Positions 45,101 to 56,878 of a stretch of 64,000 nucleotides of DNA are shown piece after piece. The stretch covers positions 1,054,001-1,118,000 of the forward strand of contig NZ_CP063657.1 of NCBI RefSeq assembly GCF_015209745.1. The letters are read 5' to 3'. This DNA comes from Lysobacter avium. Its GTDB lineage: Bacteria > Pseudomonadota > Gammaproteobacteria > Xanthomonadales > Xanthomonadaceae. Position 1 is the first letter of the stretch, and every line of letters begins with the position of its first letter. Both the position numbers and the translations under genes were made by a program. The notes under the pieces were generated by a model. The model was not told the DNA's origin. It did no database searches and saw only the letters and a list, made by a program, of their open reading frames with translations.

Positions 45101-46132
45101 ATGACCCCCAGGCACTTCCTCAATACCCAGGACTGGTCCCGCTCCGAGCTTGACGCCCTGCTGATCCAGGCAGCGGCGTTCAAGCGCGACAAGCTCGGCG
45201 ACCAGCTCAAGGGCAAGTCGATCGCGCTGGTGTTCTTCAACCCGTCGATGCGTACGCGTACGAGTTTCGAACTGGGCGCGTTCCAGCTGGGAGCGCACGC
45301 GGTGGTGTTGCAGCCGGGCAAGGATGCATGGCCGATCGAGTTCGACCTGGGCACGGTGATGGACGGCGACACCGAGGAGCACATCGCGGAGGTCGCCCAG
45401 GTGCTGGGGCGCTATGTGGACATGATCGGCGTGCGTGCCTTCCCGAAGTTCGTCGATTGGTCGCTGGACCGCCAGGACCGCGTGCTGAAGTCGTTTGCCA
45501 AATACGCGCCGGTGCCGGTGATCAACATGGAGACCATCACCCACCCGTGCCAGGAACTGGCCCACGTGATGGCGCTGCAGGAGCATTTCGGCACCGCCGA
45601 CCTGCGCGGCAAAAAATTCGTGCTGACCTGGACCTACCACCCCAAGCCGCTCAACACCGCGGTCGCCAACTCGGCGCTGACCATTGCCACGCGCATGGGC
45701 ATGGACGTGACCCTGCTGTGCCCGACACCCGACTACGTGCTCGATGAGCGCTACATGGGCTGGGCGGCGGACAACGTCGCTGAGAGCGGCGGCTCGCTGG
45801 CGGTCAGCCACGACATCACCGGCGCCTACACCGGCGCCGATGTGGTCTACGCCAAGAGCTGGGGCGCACTGCCGTACTTCGGCAACTGGGCGCCGGAAAA
45901 ACCCATCCGCGACCAGTACCGTCACTTCATGGTCGACGAGGCCAAGATGGCGCTGACCAACAACGGCGTCTTCAGCCACTGCCTGCCGCTGCGCCGCAAC
46001 GTCAAGGCAACCGACGCGGTGATGGACTCGCCGCAGTGCATCGCGATCAACGAGGCCGAGAACCGGATGCACGTGCAGAAGGCGATCATGTCGGCTCTGG
46101 CCGGCAACCACCCCACCGAGATCTTTCCATGA
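45101..46132 (+). CDS. argF': N-acetyl-L-ornithine carbamoyltransferase
   Basis: This xanthomonad-type transcarbamylase makes N-acetylcitrulline from N-acetylornithine and carbamoyl phosphate, in place of ornithine carbamoyltransferase. The 343-residue protein has the carbamoyl phosphate site [17 protein letters not shown] and HPCQELAH (HPTQ in ordinary OTCases), and a closing [10 protein letters not shown]. The inserted loop around [15 protein letters not shown] is characteristic of acetylornithine enzymes. It opens the arg operon, and its TGA overlaps the argG ATG. Confidence 0.95.
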   Translation: MTPRHFLNTQDWSRSELDALLIQAAAFKRDKLGDQLKGKSIALVFFNPSMRTRTSFELGAFQLGAHAVVLQPGKDAWPIEFDLGTVMDGDTEEHIAEVAQVLGRYVDMIGVRAFPKFVDWSLDRQDRVLKSFAKYAPVPVINMETITHPCQELAHVMALQEHFGTADLRGKKFVLTWTYHPKPLNTAVANSALTIATRMGMDVTLLCPTPDYVLDERYMGWAADNVAESGGSLAVSHDITGAYTGADVVYAKSWGALPYFGNWAPEKPIRDQYRHFMVDEAKMALTNNGVFSHCLPLRRNVKATDAVMDSPQCIAINEAENRMHVQKAIMSALAGNHPTEIFP

Positions 46133-47328
46133 CCGACAAGACCATCGTCCTCGCCTTTTCCGGCGGCCTCGACACCAGCTTCTGCGTGCCCTACCTGCAG
46201 GAGCGCGGCTGGCAGGTCCACACGGTGTTCGCCGATACCGGCGGCGTGGATGACGAGGAGCGCACCTTCATCGAGCAGCGCGCCGCAGAACTGGGCGTTG
46301 CCTCCCACGTCACCGTGGATGGCGGTCCGGCGATCTGGGAAGGTTTCGTCAAGCCCTTCATCTGGGCAGGCGAGGGCTACCAGGCGCAGTATCCGTTGCT
46401 GGTTTCCGACCGTTACCTGATCGTCGATGCCGCCCTGAAGCGCTGCGACGAGCTGGGCACGCGGGTCATCGCACACGGCTGCACGGGCATGGGCAACGAC
46501 CAGGTGCGCTTTGACCTGACGGTGAAGTCGCTGGGCGACTACGAGATCATCGCGCCGATCCGCGAGATCCAGAAAGAGCACACCGAGGTCCGCGCCTACG
46601 AGCAGAAGTACCTGGAAGACCGCGGCTTCGGCGTGCGCGCCAAGCAACAGGCCTACACGATCAACGAGAACCTGCTGGGCCTGACCATGTCGGGCGGCGA
46701 GATCGATCGCTGGCAGGCGCCCGGTGAAGGTGCCACCGGCTGGTGCAAGCCGCGCGCGCAATGGCCGCAGCAGCCGCTGCAGGTCCGGATCGGCTTCGAG
46801 GCTGGCGAGGCGGTCAGCCTGGACGGCGCCCGCATGCCCGGACACACCATGCTGGCGAAGCTCAACGCGCTGTTCGCGGAGTACGGCGTCGGCCGCGGGA
46901 TCTATACCGGCGATACCACCATCGGCCTGAAGGGCCGGATCATCTACGAGGCACCGGGCCTGGCCGCACTGCAGACCGCGCATCGGGCGCTGGAAGAGGC
47001 GGTGCTGAGCAAGCACCAGAACCGCTTCAAGCCCGAGGTCGCGCGCAAGTGGGTCGAGCTGGTCTACGAGGGCTTCTTCCACGATCCGCTGAAAACCGAC
47101 CTGGAAGCGTTCCTCGCGTCCAGCCAGGCGACCGTCAACGGTGAGGTTGTGGTGGAAACGCACGGCGGCAGCGTCACCGCGGTGGCGATCGATTCGCCGC
47201 ACATCCTCAACGCCAAGGGCGCGACCTACGCCCAGGCCGCGGACTGGGGGGTGGCCGAGGCGGAAGGCTTCATCAAACTGTTGGGCATGAGCAGCACGCT
47301 GTGGGCCGAGGTCAACCGTGCTTCCTGA
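46129..47328 (+). CDS. argG: argininosuccinate synthase
   Basis: ArgG joins citrulline and aspartate to argininosuccinate using ATP. The 399-residue protein begins with the PP-loop [12 protein letters not shown], and shows the citrulline/aspartate segment [14 protein letters not shown] and the [17 protein letters not shown] helix. ATG 46129 gives an ATGA overlap with argF'; its own end overlaps the GTG of argE' by 11 bases. Confidence 0.97.
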   Translation: MTDKTIVLAFSGGLDTSFCVPYLQERGWQVHTVFADTGGVDDEERTFIEQRAAELGVASHVTVDGGPAIWEGFVKPFIWAGEGYQAQYPLLVSDRYLIVDAALKRCDELGTRVIAHGCTGMGNDQVRFDLTVKSLGDYEIIAPIREIQKEHTEVRAYEQKYLEDRGFGVRAKQQAYTINENLLGLTMSGGEIDRWQAPGEGATGWCKPRAQWPQQPLQVRIGFEAGEAVSLDGARMPGHTMLAKLNALFAEYGVGRGIYTGDTTIGLKGRIIYEAPGLAALQTAHRALEEAVLSKHQNRFKPEVARKWVELVYEGFFHDPLKTDLEAFLASSQATVNGEVVVETHGGSVTAVAIDSPHILNAKGATYAQAADWGVAEAEGFIKLLGMSSTLWAEVNRAS

Positions 47329-48412
47329 GGTCCTGCGCCATCTCGAAGCCCTGGTCGGCTTCGATACCCGCAATCCGCCGCGGGCGATCGGCACCGGCGG
47401 CATCTTCGATTACCTGCGCGCGCAGTTGCCGGGGTTCCGGATCGAGGTGACCGACCACGGCGACGGCGCGGTGTCGATGCTCGCCGTGCGCGGCCGGCCA
47501 ACGCGGCTGTTCAACGTGCATCTGGATACCGTGCCGTCCTCGCCGGCGTGGAGCGCGGACCCGCACGTGCTGCGGATCGACGGCGGGCGCGGGGTGGGCC
47601 TGGGTGCCTGCGACATCAAGGGCGCGGCGGCCGGGCTGCTGGCGGCCGCGGCGGTCACCAGCGGCGACGCCGCCTTCCTGTTCAGCACCGACGAGGAAGC
47701 CAATGACCCGCGCTGCATCGCCGCCTTCCTGGGCAGCCGCCACGGCTTCCAGGAAGTGGTCGTTGCCGAGCCGACCAACTGCGAGGCCGTGCTGGCCCAT
47801 CGCGGGATTGCCTCGGTGCTGGTCCAGTTCCAGGGCGCGGCCGGCCATGCCTCCGGCGCCAACGCCATCCACGCCAGCGCGCTGCACCAGGCGATGCGCT
47901 GGGGCAACCGCGCGCTGGATTTCGTCGCCGACCAGTCGCACCAGCGCTTCGGTGGCCTGACCGGGCTGCGCTTCAACATCGGCCGGGTCGAGGGCGGCAT
48001 CAAGGCCAACATGATCGCGCCCAGCGCCGAGGTGCGCTTCGGTTTCCGCCCGCTGCCCTCGATGTCCATCGATGAGCTTCACCACCAGTTCGGCACGCTG
48101 TCCGAGCCGGGCGCAGTGGAGCGCTATCAGGAGACCTTTCGCGGACCGCCTTTGCCGTCGGGCGACATCGCCACCGCGGAAGACCGCCGCCTGCAAGCGC
48201 GCGACCTGGCCGAGGCGCTCGATCTGCCAATCGGTCCCGCGGTCGATTTCTGGACCGAGGCCTCGCTGTTCTCCGCCGCCGGGATGACCGCGATCGTCTA
48301 CGGGCCCGGCCAAATCGCCCAGGCGCATACCGCCGACGAGTGGGTCGAGCTCGACCAGCTCGAGCGCTACGTCGAATCCATCCGCCGCATCCTGGACCAG
48401 CCGCCCACCTGA
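47318..48412 (+). CDS. argE': M20 deacetylase: N-acetyl-L-citrulline (acetylornithine-type) deacetylase
   Basis: A 364-residue zinc peptidase-fold enzyme of the M20/ArgE family. Metal-site motifs are [30 protein letters not shown] and AEPTN. In xanthomonads the enzyme at this operon position removes acetate from N-acetylcitrulline, which the neighbouring argF' product makes. Start is GTG 47318 inside the end of argG. The substrate is inferred from the operon; acetylornithine remains possible. Confidence 0.92.
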   Translation: MLPEVLRHLEALVGFDTRNPPRAIGTGGIFDYLRAQLPGFRIEVTDHGDGAVSMLAVRGRPTRLFNVHLDTVPSSPAWSADPHVLRIDGGRGVGLGACDIKGAAAGLLAAAAVTSGDAAFLFSTDEEANDPRCIAAFLGSRHGFQEVVVAEPTNCEAVLAHRGIASVLVQFQGAAGHASGANAIHASALHQAMRWGNRALDFVADQSHQRFGGLTGLRFNIGRVEGGIKANMIAPSAEVRFGFRPLPSMSIDELHHQFGTLSEPGAVERYQETFRGPPLPSGDIATAEDRRLQARDLAEALDLPIGPAVDFWTEASLFSAAGMTAIVYGPGQIAQAHTADEWVELDQLERYVESIRRILDQPPT

Positions 48413-48470
48413 GTTCCGCTGCGCCGGCTCAAACGCGTCCTGATACCACCGCCCCCATCAACGAATCCCC

Positions 48471-49853
48471 ATGACCATTCCGCCTTCCGCGAACGATATC
48501 CAGACCCGCCAGACTATCGTGCGCCTGCTGTCCAGCATGGCCAGCGCCAAGGAGATCAGCCAGTACCTGAAGCGCTTCTCCCAGCTCGATGCGGCGCGCT
48601 TTGCCGTGGTCAAGGTCGGCGGGGCCGTGCTGCGCGATGACCTCGACTCGCTCACCTCGTCGCTGGCCTTCCTGCAGGACGTGGGCCTGACCCCGATCGT
48701 CCTGCACGGCGCTGGGCCGCAGCTGGATGACGAGTTCGCCGCCGCGGGCATCGAGAAGCAGACGGTGAACGGCCTGCGGGTCACCACACCGGAGGCGCTG
48801 GCGATCGTGCGGCGCGTCTTCCACGCCCAGAACCTGCGCCTGGTGGAAGCCCTGCAGCGCGGTGGCGCGCGTGCCACGTCCATTGTTTCCGGGGTGTTCG
48901 AGGCGGACTTCCTGGACCGCGCCACGCTGGGCCTGGTCGGCGAGGTGACCCGGGTGCACCTGGCACCGATCCAGGCCAGCCTGCAGGCCGGTTCGATCCC
49001 GGTCATCGCCAGCCTGGGTGAAACCACCGGCGGCCAGATCCTCAACGTCAACGCGGATTTTGCCGCCAGCGAACTGGTCCAGGTGCTGCAGCCCTACAAG
49101 ATCGTGTTCCTGACCGGGACCGGCGGTCTGCTCGACGATCAGGGCAGGATCATCGACTCGATCAACCTGTCCACCGAATACACCGACCTGATGAACCAGC
49201 CGTGGATCAACGGCGGCATGCGGGTGAAGATCCAGCAGGTCAAGGATCTGCTCGACAAGCTGCCGCCGTCCTCGTCGGTGTCGATCACCCAGCCCTCCGA
49301 GCTGGCCAAGGAGCTGTTCACCCACAAGGGCTCGGGCACGCTGGTCCGGCGCGGCGAGCGGGTGCTACAGGCCGACCGTTGGGAAGCCCTGGACCTGCCG
49401 CGCCTGCGCACGCTGATCGAGTCGGCGTTCGGCCGCCGGCTGGCGCCAGACTACTTCGAGCGCACCAGACTGCTGCGTGCCTACGTCAGCGAGAACTACC
49501 GCGCCGCGGTGGTGCTGACCGACGAGGAGGGCTACACCTACCTCGACAAATTCGCGGTGCTCGACGATGCCCAGGGCGAGGGCCTGGGCCGCGCGGTGTG
49601 GCAGGTGATGTGCGACCAGACGCCTCGGCTGTTCTGGCGCTCGCGGCACGGCAATCCGGTCAACGCGTTCTACTACGCGCAGTCCGACGGCCATTGCAAA
49701 CAGGATCAATGGAAGGTGTTCTGGTACGGCCTGAACAATTTCGACGAGATCGCCCACTGCGTCGCCCACTGCGCCACCCGCAGCGCGACGCTGGTCGATC
49801 CGGCCGACGACGGCGTGGGTCCGTCCGCGGCCACCGCGGGAGTGGTGCCATGA
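48471..49853 (+). CDS. argB: bifunctional N-acetylglutamate kinase/synthase
   Basis: A 460-residue fusion that can perform both first steps of arginine synthesis. Residues 1 to about 290 are an amino acid kinase domain ([30 protein letters not shown]). Residues 300-450 form a vertebrate-like NAGS acetyltransferase domain ([24 protein letters not shown] and the [16 protein letters not shown] segment). Such NAGS/K proteins are known from Xanthomonas and are usually inhibited by arginine. Its stop overlaps the ATG of argC. Confidence 0.94.
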   Translation: MTIPPSANDIQTRQTIVRLLSSMASAKEISQYLKRFSQLDAARFAVVKVGGAVLRDDLDSLTSSLAFLQDVGLTPIVLHGAGPQLDDEFAAAGIEKQTVNGLRVTTPEALAIVRRVFHAQNLRLVEALQRGGARATSIVSGVFEADFLDRATLGLVGEVTRVHLAPIQASLQAGSIPVIASLGETTGGQILNVNADFAASELVQVLQPYKIVFLTGTGGLLDDQGRIIDSINLSTEYTDLMNQPWINGGMRVKIQQVKDLLDKLPPSSSVSITQPSELAKELFTHKGSGTLVRRGERVLQADRWEALDLPRLRTLIESAFGRRLAPDYFERTRLLRAYVSENYRAAVVLTDEEGYTYLDKFAVLDDAQGEGLGRAVWQVMCDQTPRLFWRSRHGNPVNAFYYAQSDGHCKQDQWKVFWYGLNNFDEIAHCVAHCATRSATLVDPADDGVGPSAATAGVVP

Positions 49854-50803
49854 GCATGCCAATCATCAACGTCGGCCTGATAGGCGCACGCGGGCACACC
49901 GGCGCAGAGTTGATGCGCCTGATCGGCGGCCACCCGCGCTTCTCGCTGGGATTCGTGTCCTCGCGCGAGTTCGCCGGCCAGCGCGTGGCCGACCACCATG
50001 ACGGCGTCGTCGGCGAACTGCGCTACCAGAGCTCCACACCCGATGCCGTCGCCACGGCCGGCATGGACGCCTACATCCTCGCCATGCCGAATGACAAGGC
50101 CGTCGACTATGTCGCTGCCCTGGACGCCGGCGGAACCGATCCGGTGATCGTCGACCTGTCCGCCGACTACCGTTTTGACGCGGACTGGTATTACGGCCTG
50201 CCGGAGCTCACCCGCAAGAGTTACGACGGCCAGCGCCGGATCAGCAATCCGGGCTGCTACGCGACCGCCATGCAACTGGTGCTTGCGCCGATGCTGGACG
50301 TGCTTGACGGCCCTGCGCAGTGCTTTGGCGTGTCGGGCTACTCGGGCGCGGGCACCACGCCCTCGGACCGCAACGATCCGGTGATGCTGCGCGAGAACCT
50401 CATGCCATACGCACTGGCCGGTCACATCCACGAGCGCGAAGTCAGCCATCGGCTCGGCCATCCGGTCGAGTTCATGCCGCACGTGGCGCCGCATTTCCGC
50501 GGCATCACCATGACGGCCAACATGCATCTGCAACGTGCCTTCAGCCGCGACGAAGTGATTGCCCGCTACCGCGAGCGCTACGCCGACGAGCCGCTCGTGC
50601 GGATCGTTGACGAAGCCCCGTGGGTGAGCGCAATCGCCGGCCGGCACCACGTCGACATCGGCGGGTTCACCCTGTCCGCGGACGGGCGCCGGCTGGTGGC
50701 CGTCGCCACCGAGGACAACCTGCTCAAGGGTGCGGCCACGCAGGCCATGCAGAACCTCAACCGGGCCTTCGCGCTGCCCGAGCTGACCGGCATCCCGGTC
50801 TGA
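49850..50803 (+). CDS. argC: N-acetyl-gamma-glutamyl-phosphate reductase
   Basis: ArgC reduces N-acetylglutamyl phosphate to the semialdehyde with NADPH. The 317-residue protein has the nucleotide site [18 protein letters not shown], the catalytic cysteine in [12 protein letters not shown] (C136), and HVAPHFRGI. It starts at ATG 49850 in an ATGA overlap with argB; ATG 49856 is a second option two codons on. Confidence 0.96.
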   Translation: MSMPIINVGLIGARGHTGAELMRLIGGHPRFSLGFVSSREFAGQRVADHHDGVVGELRYQSSTPDAVATAGMDAYILAMPNDKAVDYVAALDAGGTDPVIVDLSADYRFDADWYYGLPELTRKSYDGQRRISNPGCYATAMQLVLAPMLDVLDGPAQCFGVSGYSGAGTTPSDRNDPVMLRENLMPYALAGHIHEREVSHRLGHPVEFMPHVAPHFRGITMTANMHLQRAFSRDEVIARYRERYADEPLVRIVDEAPWVSAIAGRHHVDIGGFTLSADGRRLVAVATEDNLLKGAATQAMQNLNRAFALPELTGIPV

Positions 50804-50824
50804 TCCACGCAGGAAACCCAAGAC

Positions 50825-52141
50825 ATGACCCAGCTTCTCTGGCAGAAACCCGGCGTCCAGGTGGATGAGCGCATCCAGCATTTCTGCGCCGGCGCCGACG
50901 TGATCCTCGACCGCGAGTTCCTGCTGTTCGACATCCAGGCCAGCCGCGCCCATGCGCAGGGCCTGCAGATGATCGGCATCCTGGATGCGAGCGAACTTGA
51001 CGCGATCGAGCGCGAACTGGCCACGCTGGCCGACGACTTCGCCAGCGGCCGCTTCGTCCTCGACGAGACCTACGAGGATGGCCATTCGGCGATCGAGGCG
51101 CGCCTCATCGATCGGCTCGGCGATGCCGGTCGCAAGATCCACACCGGTCGCAGCCGCAACGACCAGGTACTGGTGGCGACGCGCCTGTGGCTGAAGGACC
51201 GCCTGGCGCGCCTGGGCGAACTGTGCCTGGAAACCGCCGGCATCGCGCTGACGCGGGCGGACGTCGAGTCCGGCTTGCCGCTTCCGGGCTATACGCATCT
51301 CCAGCGCGCGGTCGTGTCATCGGCGGGTATGTGGTGGTCGGCGTGGGCGGAAGCGTTCATCGACAATGCCGCGCGCGCCGACGACACCCTGGCCTGGGTG
51401 GATGCCAACCCGCTGGGCAGCGCCGCCGGCTACGGCGTGAACCTGCCGCTGGCGCGCGAGCACACCACGCAGGCGCTGGGTTTTGGGCGCATGCAGGTGT
51501 CGGCGACCTACGCCCAGCTGTCGCGCGGCAAGTTCGAGATGGCGGCCATTGAAGCGCTGTCCAGCGGCATGCTCGACCTGCGCCGCCTGGCCTGGGACCT
51601 GAGCCTGTTTACCAGCGCGGAGTTGGGTTTTGTCACCCTGCCGGCGCAGTACACCACCGGCAGCTCGATCATGCCCAACAAGCGCAACCCGGATGTCATC
51701 GAGTTGATGCGTGCCAGCTACGCGAGCGTCGCGGCCGCGCGCAGCGAGATCGAGCAGTTGCTGTCACTGCCGTCGGGCTACCACCGCGATCTGCAGTTCA
51801 GCAAGGGCGCGATTTTCCATGCCTTCGGTCGTGGGCTGGGTGCGCTGGAGCTGTTGCCCGACCTGCTGCGCAACCTGGAATGGAAGCCCGACGCGATGCG
51901 CGCGGCGCTGGAACCGTCGATGTACGCGACCGACCTGGCCGTGGACCTGGCACGGGCGGGTACGCCGTTCCGCGAAGCCTACCGCCAGGCCGCAGATCCG
52001 GCGCGTTGGGAAGCCGGCGATGCGGATGCCAGCCTGGCGGCGCGCGTGTCACCTGGAGCCTCCGGCGACCTGCGTCTTGACCTCCTGCGCGAGCGCCTGC
52101 ACGCACTGGGCGGGCAGGCGGAAGGCGCGCCTCAGACGTAG
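50825..52141 (+). CDS. argH: argininosuccinate lyase
   Basis: ArgH splits argininosuccinate into arginine and fumarate. The 438-residue protein has [20 protein letters not shown] and the fumarase-superfamily signature [16 protein letters not shown]. The N terminus is typical. It closes the arg cluster. Its last 10 bases overlap the end of the convergent ygiC gene, leaving no room for a terminator between them. Confidence 0.97.
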   Translation: MTQLLWQKPGVQVDERIQHFCAGADVILDREFLLFDIQASRAHAQGLQMIGILDASELDAIERELATLADDFASGRFVLDETYEDGHSAIEARLIDRLGDAGRKIHTGRSRNDQVLVATRLWLKDRLARLGELCLETAGIALTRADVESGLPLPGYTHLQRAVVSSAGMWWSAWAEAFIDNAARADDTLAWVDANPLGSAAGYGVNLPLAREHTTQALGFGRMQVSATYAQLSRGKFEMAAIEALSSGMLDLRRLAWDLSLFTSAELGFVTLPAQYTTGSSIMPNKRNPDVIELMRASYASVAAARSEIEQLLSLPSGYHRDLQFSKGAIFHAFGRGLGALELLPDLLRNLEWKPDAMRAALEPSMYATDLAVDLARAGTPFREAYRQAADPARWEAGDADASLAARVSPGASGDLRLDLLRERLHALGGQAEGAPQT

Positions 52142-53316
52142 ATTTTCACGCTCGGCTGGACCTCGTCGATGATGGCATGCGGGATGAACCGCGCGCTGTC
52201 GCGGGTGATCGCGCTGGCATCTTCCCGCACGCCGATTCCGCAGGGGTGGTCACCGACCACCCAACTGCCGACCATCGGGTAGGTACCCGAGAACTCCGGC
52301 AACGGATGCAGCGCCTGGCGGATGTTGGGGCCATTGTAGGGCCCATCGCTCTCCTGCCAGCGCCCATCGGCCATGTGCATGGCGACGTTTGCGCCTTCGC
52401 GCGAGTGCAGGGGTTTGCGGACCCAGCCCTTTGCCAGCGCGGAGCCGTCGTCGAAGTGCGACTCCAGCAGGTTGGGATGTCCCGGATCGCGCTCCCACAA
52501 CAGCGGCAGGATGCCTTTGTTGCTCAGCACCGCCTTCCACGCCGGCTCCAGCAACTGCAGGTTGGAGCCGGGCAGGGCGAGGCCGAACTCCTCGTCCATC
52601 AGGTCTTCCAGCGGATACAGCTTGAACAGGCTGCCGATCACCACGTCGTCGGTGTCGGTGAAGCGCCCGTCGGTGGACAGTCCAAGGTCCTCGATGGCGA
52701 TGGATGCACCATGCAGCCCGGCCTGCGCCGCGCAATCGCGCAGGTAGCTCACCGTGCCCTGGTCTTCCTCCGAATCGCGCACCGCGCTGAAGTACAGCGG
52801 CGGCGGCAGTTGCGCGGCCAACTGGGCAAAGCGCTCCACCAGCGCCTCATGGATCGAGTTGAACTGGTCCGCATGACCGGGCAGCGCACCGCGGTTGCGC
52901 TGGTCCTCCAGCCACTGCCACTGGAAGAACGATGCCTCGAACAGCGACGTCGGGGTGTCGTAATTCAACTCGTACAGCTTGGCCGGGCCATGGCCGTCAT
53001 AGGCGAAATCCAGGCGTCCGTAGAGGTGCGGGTCGCGCCGGCGCCAGCTCTCGGCAATCCAGTCCCGGAACGGTTCCGGGATTGCCAGCCGGGCCATCAG
53101 CTCGTCGCTGGCAACGACCTCGCCGACCAGGTCCAGCGCCATGGAGTGCAGTTCAAGACTGGGGTCTTCGATGTCGTCTTCGATCTGGCGCAAGGTGAAA
53201 GCGTAGTAGGCGCTTTCATCCCAGTAGGGCTCGCCGTCGATGGTGTGGAAACGGAAGCCGGCCTCGTCCGCCCGCGCGCGCCAGTTGGAGCGCTCGGCAA
53301 TGGCAACGCGTTTCAC
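52132..53316 (-). CDS. ygiC: glutathionylspermidine synthase-like ATP-grasp protein (YgiC)
   Basis: A 394-residue protein of the GspS ATP-grasp family, as in YgiC/YjfC of E. coli. Motifs seen include RLDFAYDG with [18 protein letters not shown] (substrate and metal site), [16 protein letters not shown], and [11 protein letters not shown]. These are thought to be peptide-type ligases without the amidase domain of GspS; the natural substrate is unknown. GTG 53316 lies 4 bases after the ygiB stop. The pair ygiB-ygiC is kept together in many gammaproteobacteria. Confidence 0.9.
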   Translation of the reverse strand: MKRVAIAERSNWRARADEAGFRFHTIDGEPYWDESAYYAFTLRQIEDDIEDPSLELHSMALDLVGEVVASDELMARLAIPEPFRDWIAESWRRRDPHLYGRLDFAYDGHGPAKLYELNYDTPTSLFEASFFQWQWLEDQRNRGALPGHADQFNSIHEALVERFAQLAAQLPPPLYFSAVRDSEEDQGTVSYLRDCAAQAGLHGASIAIEDLGLSTDGRFTDTDDVVIGSLFKLYPLEDLMDEEFGLALPGSNLQLLEPAWKAVLSNKGILPLLWERDPGHPNLLESHFDDGSALAKGWVRKPLHSREGANVAMHMADGRWQESDGPYNGPNIRQALHPLPEFSGTYPMVGSWVVGDHPCGIGVREDASAITRDSARFIPHAIIDEVQPSVKIYV

Positions 53317-53320
53317 CCGG

Positions 53321-53863
53321 TCAACCGCCGGAGCTGGTGCGTTTGCGGCTCTTGTCGCCAAAGCCGCCCCGACTGGCGGTGACCGCGCGGTTGGGCTGGC
53401 TGGTGATCGGGGTCAGGGCGGTGCGGTTGGCGCCGGTCATGCCGGGCGATGCCGGACGCGCCCAGCCGTTGGCCTTGTCGCGGAACGCCGGCGCCGCCGC
53501 GGGTGCTGCAGCGGTGGCGCTGGCCGCGCGGCCCTGCAGCATCTGCGACATGAAAAAGCCCGCCATCATGGGCCCGATGAAGGAGGTACCCGAACGGGTC
53601 TGCTGCTCCACGCATTGATCGGCGTCGTATTCCTGCTCGCACGCTTCCCGGCTGGCGAACTGCGGCGCGGAGTCGGCGGCCTGCTGCTGCGCGGTCTCGA
53701 ACGCCTGCTGGCACGTGGACGACTCGCCGGTGGCGCGGGCGCAGTTGTCCACCGAGGTGTACACGCCTTCCTGCAGCTGTCCCTGCGGTTCCAGCTGGCA
53801 TGCCGAGAACAGCAGCGGAGCGGCGCTCATCAACAGCAGCGCGGTGGTTTTCGATCGCTTCAT
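53321..53863 (-). CDS. ygiB: DUF1190 lipoprotein YgiB
   Basis: A 180-residue lipoprotein with lipobox LLFSAC. The mature part has four cysteines spaced as in DUF1190 (YTSVDNCARATGES, then TCQQAF, ACEQEY, QCVEQQ). A Gly/Ala/Pro-rich C terminus ends in GFGDKSRKRTSSGG. Its role is unknown. It is encoded 4 bases upstream of ygiC and probably shares its message; promoter sequence should lie in the gap before proB. Confidence 0.9.
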   Translation of the reverse strand: MKRSKTTALLLMSAAPLLFSACQLEPQGQLQEGVYTSVDNCARATGESSTCQQAFETAQQQAADSAPQFASREACEQEYDADQCVEQQTRSGTSFIGPMMAGFFMSQMLQGRAASATAAAPAAAPAFRDKANGWARPASPGMTGANRTALTPITSQPNRAVTASRGGFGDKSRKRTSSGG

Positions 53864-54269
53864 GCCTGGAGTCCGGAGTGTCAGTGCTGAGCGGATCTTA
53901 GCCCATACCGGTGGCCCTCAAGGCGCGGTCGAGGGAAGCCGGGTTGGGTTGGCCACTCGACCCTGTTAGGCTTGCCTGCTTGTCGAATCCGGTTTTCCGG
54001 CGTCATCAACGACGTACCGATGTTTGGATTCGCACTTCCTGCGCCTGGCTGGTGGACCAGTGCGCTACCGGGGCTGTTACCCGTCAAGCCTGTTGGCGCT
54101 TGGGTATCTGCGGGTCCTGGTTGCGACCTTTAACGGTCGCTGTTGGCGTGATCGATCGCCATGGGAAGTGCCCAACCGTTCGCGATTTCGCGACCCGTCA
54201 GTGTCATTGCCGAACGGCAATGTCGTGTCCCACCGCTGACAAATCACCCATGGAGTATTGGTTACAACG
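53864..54269. promoter_or_regulatory. divergent intergenic region ygiB/proB with clustered inverted repeats
   Basis: About 400 bases without a convincing gene; short frames here have no Shine-Dalgarno or family match. Three palindromic elements lie on the proB side: GCGACC/GGTCGC (54123-54140), TCGCGA-TT-TCGCGA (54180-54193), and a perfect CATTGCCG-AA-CGGCAATG (54205-54222). None is followed by a T run. They may bind regulators of proB or form RNA structure. Confidence 0.5.
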
Positions 54270-55415
54270 ATGACTTCCGCATTTACCGAGCAACCCCTTC
54301 CCCCTTGGCAGCGTGCCGTGATCAAGGTCGGCAGCAGCCTGCTGACCGACGGAAAAGGCGGGCTCGGGAAGCGAAATGCCGCTGCGCTTGCCGGATTGAT
54401 CGGCCATTTTGCCGATCAGGGGCGCGAGGTGCTGCTGGTGTCCTCGGGCGCCGTTGCCGCCGGGCGCGGACTGCTCGCCAACCACCATATGGGCGTGATC
54501 CAGCGCCAGGCCCTGGCGGCCATCGGGCAGACGCCGATGCTCGCGCTCTGGCAGGGACTGATGGAACAGCCGGTCGCCCAGGTCCTGCTCAGCCACGACG
54601 ACCTGCGCAACCGCCGTCGCTACCTCAACGCGCAATCCACGCTGCGCGAGCTGCTGCGCATCGGTGCGCTGCCGATCATCAACGAGAACGACACCGTCGC
54701 GGTGGCCGAGCTCAAGCTGGGCGACAACGACAACCTGGCGGCCGCGGTGGCCACGATGGTCGAGGCCGACATCCTGTTGATCGCGACCGACACCAGCGGA
54801 CTGTTTACCGGCCATCCGGTGGAAGACCCCGATGCCAGGCCGGTGCCGAAGATCGACGAGATCACCACCGACATCATGCGCATGACCTCCGGCGGTGCCG
54901 GCGAGCTGGGAACCGGCGGCATGTACACCAAGCTGGAGGCGGCGATCAAATGCGCCTCGGCCGGCATCGGCACGGCGCTGTTCTGCGGACATGACGCAAA
55001 GGCCATCGCCGCGCTGGCTGAGGACCGCCTGCTGGGCACCTACATCGAGCCGCACGGCGACCAACTGGTCGCGCGCAAGCAATGGCTGCGGCACACACCC
55101 CCAAGCGGCGGCGCGATCCGGATCGACCCCGGCGCGGTGGAAGCTCTTTGCGAGCACGGCGCCTCGCTGTTGCCGGGTGGCGTGATCGGCGTGGAAGGTG
55201 ATTTCTCGCGCGACGCGATGGTCGACGTGCTTCCGGCGGAGGGCAACTGCAGGCTTGCGCGCGGACTGGTCCAGTACCAGTCCAGCGACCTGCGCCGCAT
55301 CGCCGGCCACCACAGCAGCGACATCCAGAAGCTGCTCGGTTTCGACCATGGCCATTCGGTGATCCGCCGCGAGGACATGGTCCTGCTGGCGCCCACGTCG
55401 ACGGCCGGGTTTTGA
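54270..55415 (+). CDS. proB: glutamate 5-kinase
   Basis: ProB phosphorylates glutamate, the first step of proline synthesis, and is usually inhibited by proline. The 381-residue protein has an amino acid kinase domain ([35 protein letters not shown]) and a C-terminal PUA domain ([12 protein letters not shown] onward, ending with a [20 protein letters not shown] block). ATG 54270 is taken; TTG 54258 directly behind a GGAG is a possible alternative. proA follows 52 bases later. Confidence 0.96.
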   Translation: MTSAFTEQPLPPWQRAVIKVGSSLLTDGKGGLGKRNAAALAGLIGHFADQGREVLLVSSGAVAAGRGLLANHHMGVIQRQALAAIGQTPMLALWQGLMEQPVAQVLLSHDDLRNRRRYLNAQSTLRELLRIGALPIINENDTVAVAELKLGDNDNLAAAVATMVEADILLIATDTSGLFTGHPVEDPDARPVPKIDEITTDIMRMTSGGAGELGTGGMYTKLEAAIKCASAGIGTALFCGHDAKAIAALAEDRLLGTYIEPHGDQLVARKQWLRHTPPSGGAIRIDPGAVEALCEHGASLLPGGVIGVEGDFSRDAMVDVLPAEGNCRLARGLVQYQSSDLRRIAGHHSSDIQKLLGFDHGHSVIRREDMVLLAPTSTAGF

Positions 55416-55467
55416 ACACGCTTTGGACCCGGGTTTCGGGTCAACCAGACTTCAAGGAGAACTTTCG

Positions 55468-56742
55468 ATGAGTGGATACGTCCGCGATCTTGCCCGGCGC
55501 GCCCGCGCCGCCTCCCACGTCATTGCCAAGCTGGACGCGCCCCGACGCGGCGCCATGCTCGCGGCGATGGCCAACGCGGTGGAGCAGGGCAGCAGCGATA
55601 TCCTCAGCGCCAACGCGCACGACATGGCACGCGCCGAAAAGGCCGGCACGACCGGCGCAATGCTCGACCGCCTGCGCCTGGATGAGGGTCGGGTGGCCGA
55701 CATCGTTGCCGCCATCCGCGCGATCGGCGAGCTTCCCGATCCGGTCGGCGAGGTGACCCGCAGCCAGACCATGCCCAACGGGCTGAAGGTCGAGAAGGTG
55801 CGCATTCCGCTGGGCCTGATCGCGATGATCTACGAGGCACGCCCGAACGTGACCGCCGACGCCGCCGCGCTGTGCCTGCGTGCCGGCAACGCGGTCCTGC
55901 TGCGCGGCGGCTCGGAGGCGCGTGACAGCAACATCGCCATCGCCGCCTGCCTGCACCGCGCGCTGCGCGAGCAGGACCTGCCGCCGGAGGCCGTGACCCT
56001 GGTCGAGGACACCGCGCGCGAACACGTCCTGGAGCTGCTCCAGCTGACCGACCTGATCGACCTGGCCATTCCGCGCGGTGGCGAGAAGCTGATCCATTTC
56101 GTTGCCGAGAACGCGCGCGTGCCCGTCATCAAGCACTACAAGGGCGTCTGCCACCTGTACGTGGACAAGGCCGCGGATCTGGACCTGGCCCTGCAGCTGG
56201 CCATCGACGGCAAGCTGTCGCGTCCGGGCGTGTGCAACGCGTTGGAGACCATGCTGGTGCACGGCGACATCGCCGCCGGCTGGTTGCCCGGAGCCCTGCA
56301 GGACCTGCAATCACGCGGCGCGGAAATCCGCGGCTGCAAGCGCACCCGCGAGTTGTTCCCGGATGCATCGCTGGCGACGGATGAGGATTACGACCGCGAG
56401 TTCCTCGCACCGGTGCTGGCGGTGAAGGTGGTCGACTCCATCGACGATGCGCTCGTCCACATCCAGACGTTCACCTCCGACCACACCGAGGTGATCGTCA
56501 GCCGCGACACCGATGCGGTGGACCGTTTCATCCGCGAGATCCGCAGCTCGGCCGTGGTCGTCAACGCGTCCTCGCGCTTCAACGACGGGGGCCAACTCGG
56601 CCTGGGCGCGGAGATCGGCATCTCCACCACCCGCCTGCACGCCTACGGCCCGATGGGGCTGGAGTCGCTGACCATCGAGCGCTACGTGGTGCGCGGCGAG
56701 GGCCAGGTGCGCCACCCCGACGTGGTCGCCGCGCAGGCCTGA
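55468..56742 (+). CDS. proA: glutamate-5-semialdehyde dehydrogenase (gamma-glutamyl phosphate reductase)
   Basis: ProA reduces gamma-glutamyl phosphate to glutamate semialdehyde with NADPH; the product closes to the proline precursor. The 424-residue ALDH-fold protein has its catalytic cysteine in [16 protein letters not shown] and shows [23 protein letters not shown], and the end motif [25 protein letters not shown] 55468 has AAGGAG 9 bases upstream. Confidence 0.97.
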   Translation: MSGYVRDLARRARAASHVIAKLDAPRRGAMLAAMANAVEQGSSDILSANAHDMARAEKAGTTGAMLDRLRLDEGRVADIVAAIRAIGELPDPVGEVTRSQTMPNGLKVEKVRIPLGLIAMIYEARPNVTADAAALCLRAGNAVLLRGGSEARDSNIAIAACLHRALREQDLPPEAVTLVEDTAREHVLELLQLTDLIDLAIPRGGEKLIHFVAENARVPVIKHYKGVCHLYVDKAADLDLALQLAIDGKLSRPGVCNALETMLVHGDIAAGWLPGALQDLQSRGAEIRGCKRTRELFPDASLATDEDYDREFLAPVLAVKVVDSIDDALVHIQTFTSDHTEVIVSRDTDAVDRFIREIRSSAVVVNASSRFNDGGQLGLGAEIGISTTRLHAYGPMGLESLTIERYVVRGEGQVRHPDVVAAQA

Positions 56743-56822
56743 CGCGCGCGAACGCCCGTATGACCCCGGGGCGGGCTGCTGTCCGCTTTGCCGATGGCCT
56801 GGCGTATACCTGTTGACGTGAT

Positions 56823-56842
56823 GCCCGGGACCGCTCCCGGGC
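56823..56842. other. perfect GC-rich hairpin between proA and the VWD lipoprotein gene
   Basis: An 8-base stem GCCCGGGA/TCCCGGGC with a CCGC loop lies 81 bases after the proA stop and 37 bases before the next start. There is no T run, so it is a weak terminator candidate or a structured leader. Confidence 0.45.
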
Positions 56843-56878
56843 TTGCGGCTCTCCACCACGGACAACAGGGAAGACCAC

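Noticed and set aside
49706..51298. A 530-codon minus-strand frame across argB, argC and argH
   Set aside because: It runs antisense over three well-supported arginine genes and shows no motif.
53911..54273. A 120-codon frame in the ygiB-proB gap
   Set aside because: No Shine-Dalgarno, no recognisable family, and it covers the palindromes; better read as regulatory DNA.
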